Assembly: GCF_001510665.1 (NCBI RefSeq)
Contig: NZ_LMTI01000003.1
Span: forward strand, 292,854 to 356,853
Origin: Bacillus sp. FJAT-27445
GTDB taxonomy: Bacteria; Bacillota; Bacilli; Bacillales; Cytobacillaceae
DNA: 64,000 nucleotides
Direction of reading: 5' to 3'
In this document: positions 62,488 through 64,000 of the stretch, piece after piece
Layout: each line of letters begins with the position of its first letter
How positions within the stretch are numbered: position 1 is the first letter of the stretch
Made by a program: the position numbers and the translations under genes
Notes under the pieces: generated by a model
Database searches by the model: none
What the model saw: only the letters and a program-made list of their open reading frames with translations
Told to the model about the DNA's origin: nothing

Positions 62488-64000
62488 ATGAAAAAGTGGT
62501 TAAGGAAAACCGGCCTTGTGGCAGTGGGTACGACCCTGGTTGCGGCAAGCCTGCTAACAGGCCCGGTCCATGCGACAACTGTTAAGTACAATGATTTTGC
62601 GTCCAGCCCAACCGGCTATGTCAGCCAGTCGCAGATGAAGGCGCAAAAAGATGGAGAGAAGGCACTAAGTGACGATACGCTGATTATCAAATTCAAAAAA
62701 CCATTGACTCTGACGGAACACCGTTATGCTGGCGGAACGCCGGTGAAACAAATCCAAGGCTTGGATTATATGGTTGTTAAGGTAAAGAATAAAAAAGATT
62801 TAGACAAGGCAATCACCAAGTACAGGGAAAATACGAAAGTGGCAGCTGTTATGCCGAGCGCTTTGTACAGGCCGCTTGGGGTTGAGGATCCAAAGGCGGC
62901 AAGCCAGTATCATGTGAACATGCTTAATTTGGCAAAGGCACAGTCACTTGCCGGGAAATACCAGGTTACGGTTGCTGTCATCGACCAGGGGATTGACACA
63001 AATCATCCGGATTTGAAAGGGAAGCTGCTGCCAAGCTATAACACTGTTACTCCTATGAACCAGGGCTCGCCGGATTTCCATGGCACGCATGTAGCGGGAA
63101 TTATCGCGGCGGCAAAGGATAACGGGATAGGCGGATACGGCGTGAATCCGAATGCCAAAATTCTGCCAATTGATGTTTTTGACCGGGCTTGGGGGGCATC
63201 CGATTTTGCGATTGCCGAGGGCATTCTTTATGCGATAAACAAAGGCGCGAAAGTCATTAATATGAGCCTTGGCGGATCCATGCCTTCCCCATTGATCGAG
63301 GATGCCATCAAAAAAGCGCTTGAGAAAAATATTGTTGTTGTAGCTGCGGCAGGAAACACAGGAAATGATATGCTGAGCTACCCCGCGGCATTTGAAGGTG
63401 TTATATCAGTCGGGAATATCAACAGCCAGAAAAAGCTTTCGACATCATCGTCCTTCGGCACAACCGTTGATGTTGTCGCTCCAGGAGAGGAAATTTACAG
63501 TACGATCTATGAATACGAACGGAAATCAAGCTTCCGGAAACTGACGGGCACCTCGATGGCTGCACCAATGGTCGCAGGGGCTGCTTCGCTTCTGCTATCA
63601 AAGTACCCGCTGTTGACCCCTTATCAGGTCGAGTATATTCTTGAGCATACTGCTGATGACCTTGGCGAAAAGGGGTTTGACGTAAAATATGGAAACGGGC
63701 TCATCAACCCGGTTGCAGCCTTGCAATTTGATATGAAGAAACTCCCTGATATCGTAAAGAAAGCCTATACCGAAAAGGAATTGATGGAGAAGGCGCAGTC
63801 TGTTTCACTCGGCAAGGAGGGGAAACTTTCAGGGAACATCACCGCCGCCTTTGAGGAAAAATGGTATAAGGCAGAGGTTGAAAAAGGCGATAATCTTCAA
63901 TTCATTCTTGACGGGGGGTCCCAGTTTGACTATAAATTGATGGTTCACATGTATTCCGCTTCGGAAAAAGTGATCATCGATGTCAATAAGGTTCGTGAAG
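62488..64000 (+). CDS. Subtilisin-like serine protease (S8), 3' partial
   Basis: The frame is open from ATG 62488 (GTGGGGGGTCCT upstream) to the window end, at least 504 codons. It has a signal peptide (1-29), a propeptide-like region (about 30-150) and a peptidase S8 domain. The catalytic triad is Asp166 (VIDQGID), His198 (DFHGTHVAG) and Ser356 (GTSMAAP); the oxyanion Asn is Asn290 (AAAGNTG). After residue 400 a further beta-rich domain begins (GKLSGNITAAFEEKWYKAEVEKGDNLQ), similar to pre-peptidase C-terminal-type modules. It is secreted or wall-associated. The C-terminus is not visible. Confidence 0.93.
   Translation, partial: MKKWLRKTGLVAVGTTLVAASLLTGPVHATTVKYNDFASSPTGYVSQSQMKAQKDGEKALSDDTLIIKFKKPLTLTEHRYAGGTPVKQIQGLDYMVVKVKNKKDLDKAITKYRENTKVAAVMPSALYRPLGVEDPKAASQYHVNMLNLAKAQSLAGKYQVTVAVIDQGIDTNHPDLKGKLLPSYNTVTPMNQGSPDFHGTHVAGIIAAAKDNGIGGYGVNPNAKILPIDVFDRAWGASDFAIAEGILYAINKGAKVINMSLGGSMPSPLIEDAIKKALEKNIVVVAAAGNTGNDMLSYPAAFEGVISVGNINSQKKLSTSSSFGTTVDVVAPGEEIYSTIYEYERKSSFRKLTGTSMAAPMVAGAASLLLSKYPLLTPYQVEYILEHTADDLGEKGFDVKYGNGLINPVAALQFDMKKLPDIVKKAYTEKELMEKAQSVSLGKEGKLSGNITAAFEEKWYKAEVEKGDNLQFILDGGSQFDYKLMVHMYSASEKVIIDVNKVRE

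Noticed and set aside
1-64000. CRISPR arrays, tRNA or rRNA genes, insertion sequences, prophage genes
   Set aside because: I saw no regularly spaced direct repeats with spacers, no tRNA cloverleaf, and no transposase, integrase or phage structural frames.

Overview
The window is chromosomal DNA from a spore-forming Bacillaceae bacterium (Bacillus sensu lato). The evidence is a set of sporulation genes (spoIID, spoIIQ, spoIIID, a pbpC-type PBP), mbl, the ywmB-murA-spoIID and ywqA-ywqB neighbourhoods known from Bacillus subtilis, purine-rich Shine-Dalgarno sites, frequent TTG/GTG starts, and many strong rho-independent terminators. I could not search databases. All family assignments come from motifs, length and gene order.

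Layout. 1-9.3 kb: a proton-pumping NADH dehydrogenase (complex I) operon, nuoC (cut by the window edge) through nuoN, with no nuoE/F/G after nuoN. 9.3-10.2 kb: galU/gtaB on the minus strand. 10.5-18.8 kb: a cell-wall and sporulation block (DUF1146 protein, YwmB, MurA, SpoIID, VanZ-like protein, SpoIIQ, PbpC, GNAT acetyltransferase). 19-24 kb: gamma-glutamyltransferase plus pyroglutamyl peptidase, a nucleotidyltransferase and a Gfo/Idh/MocA oxidoreductase, separated by intergenic repeats. 24.3-29.6 kb: spoIIID-mbl-EpuA-fabZ, a small lipoprotein, YwpF, and a competence-type ssb with an overlapping small gene. 30-34.6 kb: the SNF2/SWIM pair ywqA-ywqB. 35-40.7 kb: an orphan small sigma factor, xpaC-telA, repeats, a CPBP protease and an RsbR-type STAS protein.

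40.8-64 kb is a cell-surface region. It holds three 5'-nucleotidase-family genes (a 1368-aa nuclease/nucleotidase with wall-binding repeats, an N-terminally truncated copy, and a CpdB/YfkN-type enzyme), a histidine kinase, a LysM-NlpC/P60 endopeptidase, an SbsC-like S-layer protein behind a strong promoter, a secreted beta-propeller protein, an LtaS-type enzyme and a subtilase cut by the window end. Together they suggest extracellular nucleotide scavenging and envelope maintenance.

The most notable items are: (1) an apparently ORF-less group II intron at about 52731-53439, with a 34-nt domain V of the CGC (class C) type, which abuts the truncated nucleotidase; (2) two homologous microproteins of 28 and 32 aa on the minus strand on either side of the large nucleotidase gene, each with its own Shine-Dalgarno site and terminator; (3) a module of about 80 aa shared by the beta-propeller protein (N-terminal) and the CpdB-like enzyme (C-terminal); (4) a two-box ComK-type site with 18-bp spacing before ssb; (5) three tandem 52-bp palindromic repeats; and (6) a paired palindrome plus TGTCGAA element at 27.9 and 38.5 kb.
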